Source of the DNA: Mytilus californianus
Lineage: Eukaryota; Mollusca; Bivalvia; Mytilida; Mytilidae
Assembly: GCF_021869535.1 (NCBI RefSeq)
Contig: NW_026262701.1
Span: 7,951,501-8,015,500, forward strand
Length of the DNA stretch: 64,000 nucleotides
Direction of reading: 5' to 3'
Position 1 is the first letter of the stretch; each line of letters starts with the position of its first letter. The translations under genes were made by a program, and so were the position numbers. Shown piece by piece: positions 37,401 through 46,720 of the stretch. The notes beneath the pieces were generated by a model, which was not told where the DNA came from, searched no databases, and saw only the letters and a program-made list of their open reading frames with translations.

Positions 37401-38238
37401 CTAGTGTTTGCTATCTTGACCATTCGATACATTATTTTTCTGTCTTTCACTGGAAATTGATTTAAATGTGTTCGTAGGAAACATACTTGGGGAAAATTAT
37501 TCAAATACTGTAATCGACTGTGTTTGTAAACTGAATTATTATTATTTCTTGTGATAATATCTGGCTTTAGTCACGAATATAACTGTCTTATTTTCTGTTC
37601 CTTAGGTTTTCATAGTTACAGCTTTTAAACGTTTTATCATGGCCATAACTTATATATATTTATTCAGTGCTTTGTACCAATCAAGGATGATTCTGTAATC
37701 ATATTTTGAATATAATTTGGAGCTACACTTCTACTATCTACTTACGGAAGAAAACATATCAAGCATAACGACAGCATAGTACCAACGAATGAAAACCCAC
37801 ATCCGGTCACTGTTAACTTGATAAGATTAACATTGTCACCATCTGTCACCTAGATAAATTATAAACATTTTGATATTTTTTTGATAACGATGGTAACACA
37901 ATATTTTTACTGAGAGAAGTGCATCAAAATTTATTTTGACTAAGTCTTTTGCTTAACATGTTTCAGATTTCACAGAAAGAGACATTAATTCTTCAAACAA
38001 AATCACATTAATAGAAACCATTCTGCAGACATTGCGGATTCTTTATACTTCACTGTAATTATTTTCAGCTACAATGAAATGAGTGAAATATTTTATTCAA
38101 GAAAAGGCAACACACAAGTCTGGAAACATGAAGAAAGATTATTTTCAGTCGGAATTTAAAAAAAAACACAGTAGAATTGAAATATACTCACGGTTTTATT
38201 CCCAAGTTCCATCAAAAATAAGTAGTTTGCCATCTTTG
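25269..38238 (-). CDS. Adhesion GPCR, seven-transmembrane part (spliced, incomplete)
   Basis: Nine exons with matching phases: 38192-38238, 37746-37849, 36954-37053, 36622-36714, 33464-33588, 33182-33230, (TM5 exon not found), 28709-28835, 28130-28302 and 25269-25416. In order they give the post-GPS strand (KMANYLFLMEL), TM1, TM2 (NLCISLV then ENAYPEK), TM3, TM4, loop 2 with CWLPTEHGTRWAFLGP, TM6 with LLSVLGLTWTLGF, TM7 ending in STQ-GMLLFFCHVL-NNQVRK, and a basic tail. LGLTWTLGF and the QVRK end of TM7 are hallmarks of class B2/adhesion receptors. It would be a plasma-membrane receptor activated by a tethered agonist after GPS cleavage. The GAIN/GPS and outer ectodomain exons upstream were not identified, and TM5 should lie between 28836 and 33181. 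The ligand is unknown. Confidence 0.88.
25635..25682 (+). ncRNA. Hammerhead ribozyme, type I, short stem III
   Basis: The core reads CACTGATGA, stem II GTCT...AGAC, then GAAA and CGCGCGTC before the cleavage site. Stem I is formed by GAGCGTCA and TGGCGTTC with two G-U pairs. Stem III is a minimal CGCG helix, the kind that acts as a dimer. Hammerheads of this type are known in Penelope-like elements and in bivalve genomes. It lies antisense inside the repeat-rich region just upstream of the receptor's last exon, in the last intron. Confidence 0.85.
26780..27745. repeat. Degenerate tandem repeat, about 42-bp period
   Basis: Roughly 23 diverged units of the type CAGATGAAGACGAAAGCAAC followed by ATGTGAGTTAGAGAGAAAAT. 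Long minus-strand open frames here (SDIFSLTHMLLSSS-like, 14 residues per unit) are a by-product of the period being a multiple of three. It lies in the last intron of the receptor gene. Confidence 0.85.
28130..28302 (-). CDS. Adhesion GPCR exon: end of TM7 and proximal tail
   Basis: Acceptor TTTCTTACAG. It encodes GMLLFFCHVLTNNQVRKVLC and then an acidic/Ser-Thr tail (DASVSVDYSEDYTRTSN). If the first GT (GTAGGT, after TCCGG) is the donor, the frame continues into 25416-25269; if not, an in-frame TAG at 28126-28128 would end the protein. Two alternative C termini are possible. Confidence 0.85.
28709..28835 (-). CDS. Adhesion GPCR exon: TM6 and start of TM7
   Basis: Acceptor TTTTTATAG, donor GTAGGA, 127 bp. 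It encodes QQCLTGVSLLSVLGLTWTLG, FIVTFGSPKVMAYVF and VFLASTQ. The GLTWTLG motif is diagnostic for adhesion receptors. It needs a preceding exon that ends with two bases of a codon. Confidence 0.92.
29005..29410 (+). pseudogene. Penelope-like element 3' end fragment
   Basis: The frame ending at TAG 29111-29113 reads DLVDRYKTSVSQMSTDMFYL, which I recognise as the C terminus of a common bivalve Penelope-like reverse transcriptase ORF. About 300 bp of its usual 3' sequence follows (ending near CTTTCTCCACG, 29351-29361). Upstream parts are missing. It sits in the large intron where TM5 of the receptor is expected. Confidence 0.6.
29863..30290 (-). other. Two unassigned minus-strand open frames
   Basis: Two overlapping open frames (30042-30290 and 29863-30054) with ordinary composition, such as AGRIFNVLAHTLIVPLKELI and GGEAAKRIVKSLVQLGDILV. 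They do not match the missing TM5 pattern. They may be a degenerate coding remnant inside the intron. No family recognised. Confidence 0.2.
30421..32090 (+). repeat. Dispersed repeat (family B) with internal 165-170-bp tandem units
   Basis: It begins with the near-palindrome GCTCACGTGGCCTAAAAGGC...AAGTGAGC and TCCGTCGTCCG, followed by (GTC)n at about 30489-30503. About eight units follow (30525-31745) of GAGAACCACTGAATGGAATG ... CAAGATGGCCGCC ... ACATACAAATGTCTTCTTTT. It ends near GGTGAGCGACACAGGCTCTTGA (32055-32076). Shorter relatives are at 21515-21880, 35871-36600 and 54655-55200. Confidence 0.8.
32100..33181. other. Intronic stretch, no feature recognised
   Basis: Mostly AT-rich. A piece near 32460-32500 (GAGCATTCCTGATGAGGG) recalls the flank of hammerhead-bearing elements but lacks the GAAA box. 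A TM5 exon was looked for here on the minus strand and not found. Confidence 0.35.
33182..33230 (-). CDS. Adhesion GPCR exon: extracellular loop 2
   Basis: A 49-bp micro-exon with acceptor TTACTTTCAG and donor GTAATG. Joined to the previous exon it reads CWLPTEHGTRWAFLGP, the conserved CWL...WAFxGP of loop 2. It ends in phase 0. Confidence 0.88.
33464..33588 (-). CDS. Adhesion GPCR exon: intracellular loop 2 and TM4
   Basis: Acceptor TTGTTTTCAG, donor GTAAGT, 125 bp. It encodes LKNFGDIKKKRP followed by VIVFMCWGAPLLISLLTVSL, the cWGxPxxI pattern of TM4, then RGGDFGKGA. Confidence 0.88.
33763..35250. repeat. 55-bp minisatellite, about 26 copies
   Basis: Units of GAGAATGACAGGATGTTGAA, GACTGTTATTTATGGGTAAC and ATTATATGTTTGTCC. 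Copies between about 33868 and 34260 end TTCGGCC, later ones TTTGTCC. The last four (about 35018-35250) are a 63-bp variant with GCATGCGGTGTAAATGG. It lies in the intron between the TM3 and TM4 exons of the receptor gene. Confidence 0.95.
35871..36600 (-). repeat. Dispersed repeat fragments (family B)
   Basis: AGAGCCTGTGTCGCTCACCT at about 35871 and three segments of the GGCAATAACTCC type (near 36065, 36350, 36505) match the family at 54655-55200. It occupies the intron between the TM3 and TM4 exons. Confidence 0.5.
36622..36714 (-). CDS. Adhesion GPCR exon: TM3
   Basis: Acceptor ATTTTTAG, donor GTATTA, 93 bp, phase 0 on both sides. It encodes GMCTSATVVIQYLFLVVHFC then SFSYGIHLCSK. The cysteine near the start is in place for the TM3-loop 2 disulphide with the Cys of CWLP. 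The usual W after the FC position is replaced (HFCSFSYG). Confidence 0.82.
36954..37053 (-). CDS. Adhesion GPCR exon: TM2
   Basis: Acceptor ATTGTAG, donor GTAAAA. It encodes DSTFILTNLCISLVTSQLAF then IAAENAYPEK. The NLCISLxxxQL core is typical of TM2 in this class. Confidence 0.88.
37746..37849 (-). CDS. Adhesion GPCR exon: TM1
   Basis: Acceptor TTATCTAG, donor GTAAGT. It encodes VTDGDNVNLIKLTVTGCGF followed by SFVGTMLSLCLICFL, the usual LTxxGCGxSxxGxxLSL pattern of TM1. It ends in phase 2 and joins the next exon in frame. Confidence 0.85.
38192..38238 (-). CDS. Adhesion GPCR exon: strand just after the GPS
   Basis: Acceptor TTTGTTAG and donor GTGAGT bound 47 bp. It encodes KMANYLFLMELGNKT, equivalent to the FAxLM segment that follows HLT in GPS motifs; the first two bases (CA) would complete a Thr codon if the missing upstream exon ends in A. 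This segment holds the tethered agonist strand in the family. Confidence 0.75.
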
Positions 38239-39564
38239 CTAACAAAAAGAGAAAAATGAAGTTTGAGATTCAAATAAACGGAAGATCATTATTTATGGAA
38301 AGAAGACAACAACAAAAATGCAGACTACATCATAGTAAAACAAGAGAGAACCCATAAAAAAGAGAGAGGAAGATGAAACTAATGTGGACAATCTAAATCA
38401 AGTCCAATAAAAACAGACAACACATGTTCAATGGAAAAACGACGAAAAAACCTAACAACAATAATAAAACACTACACAGAAAACCAAAGATTGGAGCAAC
38501 ACGAACACCAACAAAAAACTAGTGTGAACTCCGTTAGGGTAAGCAGTTACTGGTTCACATGTGACACCAATTGTGTTATACTTATATTTTGATTTTTCTC
38601 ATTTGGCATGCTAAACTTCCTCAAATAATCGAAAGAAAAAAAAATAGTAAATAAGTCCGCCAGTAATAGAAAAGCTCCATGTTTCTTAAAAATATGATAA
38701 ACGAGTAAATTAATAAAAAAAAAATATAACTCTTGATGTCTCAATATGAAAAAATCCACATACCTTGTATTACTTCTGCTCGTCACGGCTAGATGTAAAT
38801 TGGAACTGCCATCCAGGAAAAATTAGTATGATGGAAAGAAGAAAAACGTATTATGTTTTATCCTATTACTTGGGTGCGGAATATTCTCCTGTAAATCGTA
38901 TTATTTCTAAGTAATTACCCACAGATATATATTAAATCATGTAGAAATTTTAATTAATATTTGACATGCGAGGCATCTATTGACTTTAGTAACTATGATA
39001 ACTTCATTGTGTAATGTCGTAGTACTCTGATCTGATGTTGTTTTCTTCCTTCGTCCTTGGTGGATAGGTGTCTCATTGGCAGTTATACCAAAGCTCCTTA
39101 CTTTCATATTGTTTCTAAAAGATCGACAACCTTGAATACTATAGAGTAATGATACCAACATCCCTGTAAATTATTTGATACGGGTTTGGAAATATTGTTA
39201 ACTGTCTTAAAAATTGTTTTTTAAAATATGATTCCTAGAAACGCTCATCTTTGACATTAGCGGTAGAAATGACTTACATTGGACATGCTCATAAGGCATT
39301 AAGAATAAAATATAATGGCCAGTGGTCAACCATTATTGATTGATTGATATTTGATTACTTAACGTTCTATGTCAAATATTTCATAGATATTCAGAACTAG
39401 AAAAAAAATGAACAAAATGATTAGACTCAGGTTGGGAAATGTAGACTGCGACTAGAAAATGTGGATAGATTGGATAATAGCAAGCATGTTGCCTTACAAC
39501 AGACCTCCTACTGACACATCACAGAGCTGAAATCTCCCAATAAATGGCATTAAATTTAACGTAC
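38239..39564. other. Upstream of receptor 7TM exons, GPS exon not found
   Basis: Non-coding as far as I can read. About 38430-38600 contains a short antisense copy of dispersed family A (CAACACGAACACCAAC). The GPS exon expected upstream of 38238 was looked for (CxCxHLT pattern) and not found. Confidence 0.35.
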
Positions 39565-39639
39565 CCATTCCGACCGCACATGGATTCTTATCTATACACC
39601 CCACATAGCAAAACGGACCACCATTTTGATGCTTTTGCT
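39565..39639 (-). CDS. Possible cysteine-rich extracellular exon
   Basis: A 75-bp open segment between acceptor CTTCATAG and donor GTACGT, phase 1 on both sides. It encodes QKHQNGGPFCYVGCIDKNPC then AVGM. The GPxCY and closely spaced cysteines resemble an extracellular mini-module (kringle- or EGF-like end). It could be an ectodomain exon of the receptor downstream on this strand, but no linking exons were found. Confidence 0.4.
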
Positions 39640-41883
39640 CTATGAAGGAAGTCACTATAATTGATAAAAGCTTTTGGGAGGCGACTCATTCGTGATATGC
39701 ACCATTCAAAATCGAACCACAAACCATTATACAGTGACCAAAGAAAAAGAAAACCCAAAGGAATGAGTCACCTCATTATGCAAACTTGAAAAAGTAATCA
39801 AAGAATAATAAAATTTTATACAAGAATGAATAATTTTCAACCATAAGAATTAAGCTAATGTGTGCTAGGTATAATGAAGATAACACGACTTGAGTTAAAG
39901 CAAGAAATTTTGCTCATCTTTGGTTTTCTTCGTTGACTTTTTCGTCGATGTAGCATAAACGCTATTGTTTAAAACGATATGCTGAACTTTGACTAGATGT
40001 CTTGAACTATTTTGGTCACTGAGTCATCGCTGTTGTCTTACATAGATTCCCCGGCAATTTAGTTGAAGAAGGTTTGACTTATACATTTTCGTGCAGTATT
40101 ATCTCATGTTTAACATTTCCCGTTATCTTCACTTTTACACTAAAACGTAATGCAATTTGTAAATATCCCTGATTAATTTAAATAGGGATAATTGACACAT
40201 GTTGTGTACATAGAACATTGATTTCTGATACATCAGACTGAATAATTTATTTATCATTTTAAATCTTCTGGGGATTTGTACTGATCAATATGTATTATAT
40301 AGCTTTTAATAATTAATGTTTAAATTATGTGACATGTCACGACCTTGTTAGACCAGTATTTATTAAATTCATATCCAATCAGTTTGGACTTTCCTTGACC
40401 TGTTGGTTAATTTTAATATCAAATTGTTGTTTGCTTAAGCTTAGTTCTTCACTGGTCAAAATTCAATTAAGTCATCAGTTTGTCTTTCTTTTCCTCGATT
40501 TCGCTATCACGACGTCACGAAAAGATGACCATGTCTGATGACTACTCACAAGAAGAACACTATATTTTTTTTTACAGAAGATGCTCTATATATCGACTTA
40601 AAATCAGTGGTTAAACATATTACACGACCGTGACTTACAATGTTAACAGTTCTCGTTTCAAAGCCGATACAGTGATAAAAATATGTGTTATGAAAAAAGG
40701 AATCACAGCCATGATAAGAACAACCCTCAGTCATCGGACACACAAGTAAGGATATTTCGAAGATTTAACATCTCTGTTCGAAAAAAAAATCCACCGTATT
40801 ACTAAATCGATTATATTGAAAAAAGGACGTAATACTTTATTAATTTGGACGGTCTGCAAAAAATGCACGTTGCTTGTCAGGCTTGGAAATTTATAGATTC
40901 TTTAAACTTGATAGCAATTGTTTATGATACAAACACGATTAACAATAAACATTTTCAAGAAAAAAATTTAACTAGATTATGCAACAAATTTTTAGAGATA
41001 GCAAACATATAAAAATTTTAAACGCGACTTATCTATGAATTGTAATAGTATATGTATTTATAAAGGTTACTCGGGAACTCGTGTACTTGTTTACTTTAAG
41101 CACGTGTGTTCAAATCAAAACATGTTTATGTTTAATTTGATTGGACAAACAGTAAGTTATTACCGGTTTAGGTAATATTAATCATGATAACTTCATGCTA
41201 GAATTTAAGCGCTAAATTATAGTATTATAGTCTAGAATTGTCATTCGAGGTTCGCTTATCCGACAGTACAGTATCGTTTCCCACCCACCCACCCTTTCAA
41301 GACTTCATAGGAAAGTACATAGTATGTTATGTAGTAAAGAGAATATATGATATGTATTACTGTAAAGATTTTGTTCTTCAACTTATAGAATACTTTTCTA
41401 TTGTAGATTGTGTTTATATGTGATGGCAGCGGTCGATGACAGAAAATTGGACATTTGTGTTTTTATTTGTAATAAAATAAGCTTTCTGTGCTGTCGGGGC
41501 GAGCTGATAACCAAATAACGGTGTTGAGTTTTCTTTATAAATGATTTATGTTCGTTTGAAGTATTGAATAAGAACATAAATATACTACTAAATTAACGAG
41601 GTCCAATTTGTTAGCCGTCATGACGTAAAAACAACGAATCAAACAATAATCAACTTTATATATAACTAATATATATATGGCAAGCCGTTTTACTATTTAT
41701 TCCAAATTCAAGATATCTCATATAACATAAGAACAAGAAGAATAAGAATAAGATTATTTATTATTCCAATCAAGGGCCCTTGATGGGCAGCATAACATGT
41801 ACATATAAAACAATACATCATGATTTGTAACAGAAAAACATTTTTATATATTAAAATGAAACATTAGAAAGTTCAGACAGATG
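39640..41883. other. Gene-poor stretch
   Basis: Only one item of note: a minus-strand segment at 40639-40725 (EGCSYHGCDSFFHNTYFYHC) followed by a good donor GTAAGT, but with a poor acceptor. It may be another cysteine-rich exon. The remainder is AT-rich with no recognised element. Confidence 0.3.
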
Positions 41884-42066
41884 TTATAAGATATCTTATA
41901 CTTTATAAGATATCTTATAAACTTTAGAAGATATCTTATATACTTTAGAAGATATCTTATAAACTTTAGAAGAAGATATCTTATATACTTTATAATATAT
42001 CTTCTAAAGTTTATAAGATATCTTCTAAAGTTTATAAGATATCTTATAAAGTATAAGATATCTTAT
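41884..42066. repeat. GATATC palindromic hairpin array
   Basis: Repeats of TTATAAGATATCTTATA separated by ACTTTAGAA or CTTTA are arranged as an inverted repeat. The first 45 bases of the left arm pair perfectly with the end of the right arm, and about 70 pair with one or two mismatches. Each unit is also a palindrome, so cruciforms can form at two scales. Confidence 0.9.
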
Positions 42067-42638
42067 AGACGATGTCGCGGGTACGTTCTAGTTTAAAAGA
42101 AATAAAACCACGTCTAATACAGCACAGATTTTATATTAAAGTATAGCATACATAACTTTCTGTAATAGGCTTCACGTTGAACGATAAGAGCCAACAGTTT
42201 GCAATGCCAAAGATGTATAAACACACGATGTGCAGCATATTTTACATCAAAGTTCCACAAATCAAATTTGCCGTGTTCGAAATCTTTTGCATTAACTCAT
42301 TTTTTCTGCGATTGATGCGTATGTCTGAATTACATTAAATATTCATAAGTAATGTCCAAATAAAAAAAACATAACAAAAAATGTGTAGCCAAATGTGTGA
42401 TTAATAAATTTGAGATGTAATGTATCATATGATATGATTGAATCAAATAACAGGTCGTACCTTGCTGATTTAAATGAAAAACTATGCACATTCGTTGATA
42501 GTGCTGGCCCTGCAGTTTAGAAAAAAAACGTGTTTAGAGAATATTACTATACAGTCTTATCCCAGTAGATTTTATTCAACGCTTTACTAATCTATAAAAA
42601 ATAAATTCTTCAACATGATACATTTCAAACATTTTTAA

Positions 42639-42850
42639 GGTGGTACCAAACACCTTGACTAAAATTAATTTGGCTCGTTTAAATTTCATAAAATTTTGAC
42701 AAAATATTTACTTTGACCCTTTGACAAAAATATAAAAAAATTAAAAAACTTGAACCACACACTTTATCGGAAAAAATTCATTGGATATATAGCAGTTTGA
42801 CAAACACTTATTTTGATCATTGAGAAGCTTAATATTTCCTTAACAATTTT
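42639..42850. mobile_element. TTAA-type dispersed element, left part
   Basis: It begins at a TTAA (42635-42638) with GGTGGTACCAAACACC, then AAAATTAATTTGGCTCG and later TTGACAAACACTTATTTTGA. I recognise this as a common mussel repeat. The matching right inverted end was not seen, so the copy is truncated. The GGTGGNAC start resembles that of the MITE in the 1.67-kb array. Confidence 0.45.
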
Positions 42851-43859
42851 TCATTTTCATTTACTTGTTCATTTGTTGATATATAATGTAACTGTTTTGA
42901 GTATATCTATGTATAATTGGCTATGTTGAAAGACACCAAAATGGACCCAACAAGTTATTATAAAACCATCGATGGTCAGCTTTCCTTGAGGAAGTTGGAT
43001 CCTTTGTTCTGAATAATTCTACGAAAAATTCTACAAATGCATGTTATAAATCATGCTTGTGCCGAGGCAGCTGATAGTTTACAGTTTTATCAAAATGAAC
43101 CATAAAGGATTGATTTTGAAATCCTAATTTCCAAGTTGTAAGAATCTATATGACGTAAAGCTTAAGATTGACACAAGTTACACAATCTGTTGCTTTAGGG
43201 ATTACATTTACAATTGATTCAAGGAACACTAGAAGCAATTTGTTGTGAATTGTTCTGTCTCAATCTACACTGGAGTCTTCAGTTAAAAATTTATGTGATT
43301 ATTCATATGACAGTTCGTTCATCTCTGGTTCTTTTTGTCTTACCATAACTATATTTTGTTGATTTGTTTCTACCTAAAGAGATAGTGCCAATTTCCCTGT
43401 AATTGAAGGCTTTTAATAAATCATCTATAAACATGATACGATTGTCGTGTAAAGACCCGGTAGATATAAATTGTACATACACATAATGTATATAGATTTA
43501 CTCTTTCTTCCGCTTGCGATTATGAAAGATTTTTATTTGACTGTAGAATTTTTTGAAAACTTATTTTACTTCTAAATTATTGTTAGAAAATCCCTAGTGT
43601 TTTGCAGTTAAAATGTCGAATGAATTTATTCCGCATTCTTAATTAAATAAAAACAAAAGTATTAAAAAGCCTTAATTTTCATGTTTATTTGGGTGATTAC
43701 TTTTAATTTTGGCTAGTTTTGGTTTGGGAGGGAAAGGTATTTGCCTTGACTTGTTAATAATGTTTTTGGCTTGTTGAATCTGTCATCTTTTATTATATTT
43801 TCATATCAAATACCACAAAACTACAAATTCAATATTGATAATTGCATGACAAAAATAAG

Positions 43860-44539
43860 AGGGTGTATGAATAAATGTGATTCCGTAAACACTTCGCTCT
43901 GCTTGACAACGTTTAAAGGAGTGTATTCAAAACCCGCAAATGTAGCTTTCGAAAAACACAATTCTATAAATTCCACAAGGGGGTTCGATACCTGGTCCAT
44001 GCACATAATCAACTATCCATCTACATGTACAGTGCCACCAGCTATATCCGCAATTCCACCAATTATATCTGCAACATTGTCAGTTAAACATGGAACTCCG
44101 ACAACTACATCTACAACTTCGTCAACTACATCTACAACTTCGCCAACTATATCTACAACTTCGTCAACTACATCTACAACTTCGCCAACTATATCTACAA
44201 CTTCGTCAACTACATCTACAACTTCGTCAACTACATCTTCAACTTTGTCAACTACATCTACAACTTCGCCAACTATATCTACAACTTCGTCAACTACATC
44301 TACAACTTCGCCAACTATATCTACAACTTCGTCAACTACATCTACAACTTCGTCAACTACATCTACAACTTCGTCAACTACATCTACAACTTCGCCAACT
44401 ATATCTACAACTTCACCAACTACATTTACAACTACATCTGTCACCTGTAGTGATGCTAAGTATGTCCACTGCAGTGGTAGTCATATTTGTAGTAATACCA
44501 TTCTAAAGGCACATTGTCCAGTCACTTGCGGACTTTGTG
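43860..44539 (+). CDS. Exon of a secreted or surface protein: Thr/Ser-rich stalk plus ShKT-like domain
   Basis: The open frame carries GCMNKCDSVNTSLC (possibly the end of a PAN/Apple-like domain), an N-terminal region ending WSMHIINYPSTCTVPPA, a long Thr/Ser/Pro stalk made of TTSSTTS and TTSPTIS heptads (44097-44430), then CSDAKYVHCSGSHIC and SNTILKAHCPVTCGLC. The last six cysteines have the spacing of a ShKT/SXC domain. A strong donor GTATGTATG follows at 44540, phase 1; reading through would add a hydrophobic tail and a stop at 44593-44595. The stalk is probably O-glycosylated. The 5' boundary is approximate, the acceptor is uncertain, and no other exon of the gene was found. Confidence 0.6.
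44097..44430 (+). repeat. 21-bp coding tandem repeat (42-bp higher order)
   Basis: ACTACATCTACAACTTCGTCA alternates with ACTATATCTACAACTTCGCCA, about 16 units, encoding a mucin-like stalk. Length is in frame throughout. Confidence 0.92.
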
Positions 44540-45105
44540 GTATGTATGTTGCTACTTTTACAGTATTGATTTTAATTTCTTTGCATACTTCCTAATGTTG
44601 AATTCAAAGTCTAATAATGAATATGAGGTATGAATTGAGATATGCATGACAATTTATATTAATTGTCATTCGAGTAGTAATCAATAAGACACATTTTTTT
44701 TTTGAAAAAATTAAAGGGAAAGGGAATTTCTATGAGTTCGTAATATGCAAAGATCACAAGATCACAAGTAAAACCTTTATTGAATTTCCTTTTAAGGGCA
44801 TATCAATTATTTTTATGGGAAATATCATATTATGTTATTTCATCTTTTCATGAGAAATATCGCGAAAAATTGCCACAATAAAGAGCAATTTTGCATGAAC
44901 AATCGCATACTAAATCGTCACGTTACGATTTAGTTCTTTTTCTATACTTTTAAATTAAAAGACATGTCAAATTCAGTATTTAGTCGTTGCTGTGTGATAT
45001 ATCAAATTTAGAGAAAATATATGGACATTACTCTTCAAAAATTATTTTATGCAGTATTAGCATAAATCTTTTATAAAAAAGCAGCAGCAGCAACAACAAC
45101 CTTCT
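44540..45105. other. Non-coding, AT-rich
   Basis: No gene or element was recognised. A short (AGC)n/(AAC)n microsatellite lies at about 45081-45101. Confidence 0.4.
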
Positions 45106-45770
45106 CTGAAAGAGGAGCACGAAGTTTCTCAGCATCGAGATTTTGTTTTTAATCACCCGTTCACCATGATGGTATCTGGATTGACCTCGTTCGGAAAGGG
45201 GTATTTTATGAAAAACATGCTACAACGAGTAAGGCGGATCCGTGCCCAAAAAAAGAGTCGAGTGGTTGTACAAGAGATGGCAACCACTCTATGGAGAACT
45301 TCAGAAAACCGTGCTTCCACGAGTGGAATTTTCCCGCGGTATCCCGGTCGATTTAGAAAGCGATGACTTTTTCGATCCCAAGAAGTCAAGAGGAATATGA
45401 TCATTTTGGATGATCTGTTGTCCACATCGGCTAAAGATTCAAGAATAAGCGATCTATTTACGGAATGCAGTCACCACAGATATGTGTCGGTGGTGGTTTT
45501 AAATCGAACTTGTACTTTGGAAAGGACCCTACCCAGAGACGAAACTGTCATTTCCTCGTACTCTTTAACAATCTCATAGTTCATTAACCCTTCATGACCC
45601 TAGGACGTCAGATGTATCCGTCTAAGTCGGACTTCTTTCTACGGAAATTTGAAGAGGCGACGAGAAGACCATACGGATTCCTTCTGGTTGATCTGAAACC
45701 CAGAAGGCAGACTCGTCAAGACTGCGAACTGATGTCTTCAGGCGGGCAAAGGAGTCGTCACCTCTGAAGA
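45106..45770 (+). pseudogene. Decayed adintovirus/Polinton-like packaging ATPase
   Basis: Pieces of a FtsK/HerA-type DNA packaging ATPase occur in three frames. A Walker A-like GLTSFGKGYF is at about 45177-45206, a YKRWQPLY block at about 45270, FFDPKK near 45369, a Walker B MIILDDL at 45397-45417, and a downstream ARQMYP-like block near 45610. Frameshifts near 45260, 45390 and 45510 and at least one lost conserved residue show the gene is not functional. Such ATPases occur in Polintons, adintoviruses and related DNA viruses; the exact group needs a database search. The protease follows on the same strand. Confidence 0.65.
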
Positions 45771-45789
45771 AATGGAGGGAACCGATAGT

Positions 45790-45912
45790 TCCAACACTGA
45801 AAGTACAACGTCAGATATAATGGATGATAGAGAGAATCTAATAACTTGTTGAGATTGCGGACTGGTCTTTGCACACTATCAGGGTTTAGAGGACCATAAT
45901 TGTCGAAAGAAA
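45790..45912 (+). pseudogene. Zinc-finger-like viral ORF remnant
   Basis: The frame leading into the protease ORF contains DCGLVFAHYQGLEDHNC, a CxxC...H-x-C arrangement resembling a single zinc finger, but an in-frame stop replaces one expected cysteine position. It is likely the N-terminal part of the following ORF or a separate small viral gene. Confidence 0.35.
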
Positions 45913-46353
45913 TTGATTCGCTTACCAATGTCTGGAGAAGCACCAGAGGGAGTAACGTCGGTCACCGTTTGCTGTGCAGACGACTTACCAGCCTATGTGA
46001 GTGACAGACCTGAAACGTACGTGGTCAACACGGACAACTGTAACCAGGAAGGAACTCATTGGGTGACCTATCATTTTCCTATTTCGGGACCGCCCGAGTT
46101 TTTTTACTTCCTAGGAGGAGCACAAGAGACAAACCAGCAACGTTTCAGAAATGTACTCATCGTTAACGGACCCAGTACCGTTTTTTTTCGATGTCAAATT
46201 CAACCCGACTATTCGGGAACATGTGGACTATACTGCGCTTATTACGTGAAAATGAGATGTCAGATTATCAAGATGGAAGATGTTTTGAATGAATTTTTAT
46301 CGGACGACCTAGATGCCAACGACAAAAAACTCTTTGCATTATTTTCATTCTGA
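45913..46353 (+). CDS. Adenain-type cysteine protease (Polinton/adintovirus-like)
   Basis: A 146-residue open frame related to adenovirus maturation proteases. Visible elements: CADDLP (21-26), the catalytic His in EGTHW (His49), the oxyanion Gln in RCQIQ, and the catalytic Cys in SGTCGLYC (Cys104). The expected acidic residue after the FF of PPEFFYFLGG is Tyr65, so the triad is incomplete unless Glu62 substitutes. The family cleaves capsid precursors. The length is shorter than adenain (about 200), consistent with N-terminal loss. ATPase then protease on one strand fits a Polinton-like capsid module. Confidence 0.7.
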   Translation: MIRLPMSGEAPEGVTSVTVCCADDLPAYVSDRPETYVVNTDNCNQEGTHWVTYHFPISGPPEFFYFLGGAQETNQQRFRNVLIVNGPSTVFFRCQIQPDYSGTCGLYCAYYVKMRCQIIKMEDVLNEFLSDDLDANDKKLFALFSF

Positions 46354-46720
46354 TATTTTGGAACACAATCGTTCTGCTTTGATGTAATATTGATCATAAT
46401 AAAACGTTTGCCCATATCATGTTTTTTTTCAGGCATTCCGTATGTGGACAACAACATAAAGACCACCGTATTAGATTCAGACACATCTTCTCATGGATCA
46501 GGTGAATATGTGTCGGGAGTGTCATCTACTGGGCGTTTACCAATCAACATAAAGATCAGGGAACGAATAAATTTCTGTCAAAGAGACATGGAAAATGTTT
46601 TTCCTCGACTTTGGTTTTTTTCTTCATTAAGATTTAACTCAGCGAGCGAAAAAGATGTATTGAATTTTCATCCATCATGTTTGAGGGATGTAATCACTTA
46701 ATAAGGGTGAATGATGTCTA

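Noticed and set aside
38755..38830. Possible GPS exon upstream of the receptor
   Set aside because: The open phase does not join the exon at 38238, and the GPS cysteines and Trp are absent.
44013..44444. Minus-strand frame of VDVVDEVV repeats and a plus-strand LRQLHLQ frame
   Set aside because: Both are shadows of the in-frame 21-bp repeat that encodes the Thr/Ser stalk.
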